From contig ASZN01000108.1 of assembly GCA_000406005.1 (NCBI GenBank), positions 1 to 12,559 on the forward strand: DNA of 12,559 nt, given 5' to 3'. The stretch comes from Candidatus Poribacteria bacterium WGA-3G. GTDB taxonomy: Bacteria; Poribacteria; WGA-4E; WGA-3G. Made by a program: the position numbers and the translations under genes. Below are positions 12,536-12,559 of the stretch, one piece after another. The notes below the pieces were generated by a model, which ran no database searches, was not told the origin of the DNA, and saw only the letters and a list, made by a program, of their open reading frames with translations. Every line of letters starts with the position of its first letter. The first letter of the stretch is position 1.

Positions 12536-12559
12536 GTGAAACTTGAAAACCGTATCGCA
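12536..12559 (+). CDS. Start of a probable short-chain dehydrogenase/reductase, cut by the window edge
   Basis: GTG at 12536 has GAGGAA about 7 bases upstream and opens a frame reading MKLENRIA through the last base. That is the usual beginning of SDR-family oxidoreductases, where VTGGxxGIG would follow. Only eight codons are visible, so the call rests on this resemblance and the ribosome binding site. An SDR would fit the sugar/sugar-acid cluster. Confidence 0.45.

Noticed and set aside
8767..12559. A biosynthetic or defence island on the right side
   Set aside because: The genes are common sugar/sugar-acid metabolism families; no signature biosynthetic, nuclease-helicase or toxin-antitoxin genes are present there.

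Overview
The window looks like a chromosomal piece of an uncultivated bacterium of roughly 50% GC, most likely Candidatus Poribacteria or a close relative. That placement is an inference. It rests on the gene mix (beta-propeller protein, paired enolase-superfamily enzymes, sugar-phosphate-isomerase-like TIM barrel) and on many short dispersed palindromes of the kind I associate with that group. A marker-gene or nucleotide search would settle it.

Left two thirds (155-8573) is all on the minus strand. Reading in the direction of transcription: glnE (glutamine synthetase adenylyl transferase/removing enzyme) with its own promoter; a short gap holding a perfect palindrome; then a tight six-gene run behind a near-consensus promoter (TTGAGA, 17 bp, TAGAAT at 5279-5251). 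The run is a peptidyl-hydroxyglycine-lyase-like propeller, a mitochondrial-type glutamate dehydrogenase, a frameshifted PD-(D/E)XK-fold gene, pdxJ, a HAD-IB phosphatase-like gene and an RluB-type pseudouridine synthase. Gaps between these genes run from 30 bases down to a 4-base ATGA overlap, so they are probably one operon. GlnE and Gdh are the two central control points of ammonium assimilation, and PdxJ makes the PLP used by aminotransferases that work with glutamate. The remaining genes are housekeeping or unknown.

Right third (8767-12559) is a sugar/sugar-acid type cluster. An enolase-superfamily protein on the minus strand, with an unusual metal site, is divergent from a xylose-isomerase-like TIM barrel protein. 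Next comes a canonical mandelate racemase-type dehydratase/racemase. At the edge are the first eight codons of what reads like a short-chain dehydrogenase. Substrates cannot be named from sequence alone.

Mobile and repeat DNA: a 207-bp MITE-like element with 12-bp perfect terminal inverted repeats starts 2 bp after the stop codon of the second enolase-superfamily gene and contains inverted arrays of a 7-bp repeat. Two separate hairpin families occur in several copies, and their stem changes are compensated on both arms, so pairing rather than sequence appears to be conserved. No rRNA, tRNA or CRISPR array was recognised. I did not find a clearly new multi-gene defence or biosynthetic system. 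The most unusual proteins are the PAL-like propeller, the antenna-bearing GDH and the enolase-superfamily protein without the third acidic metal ligand.
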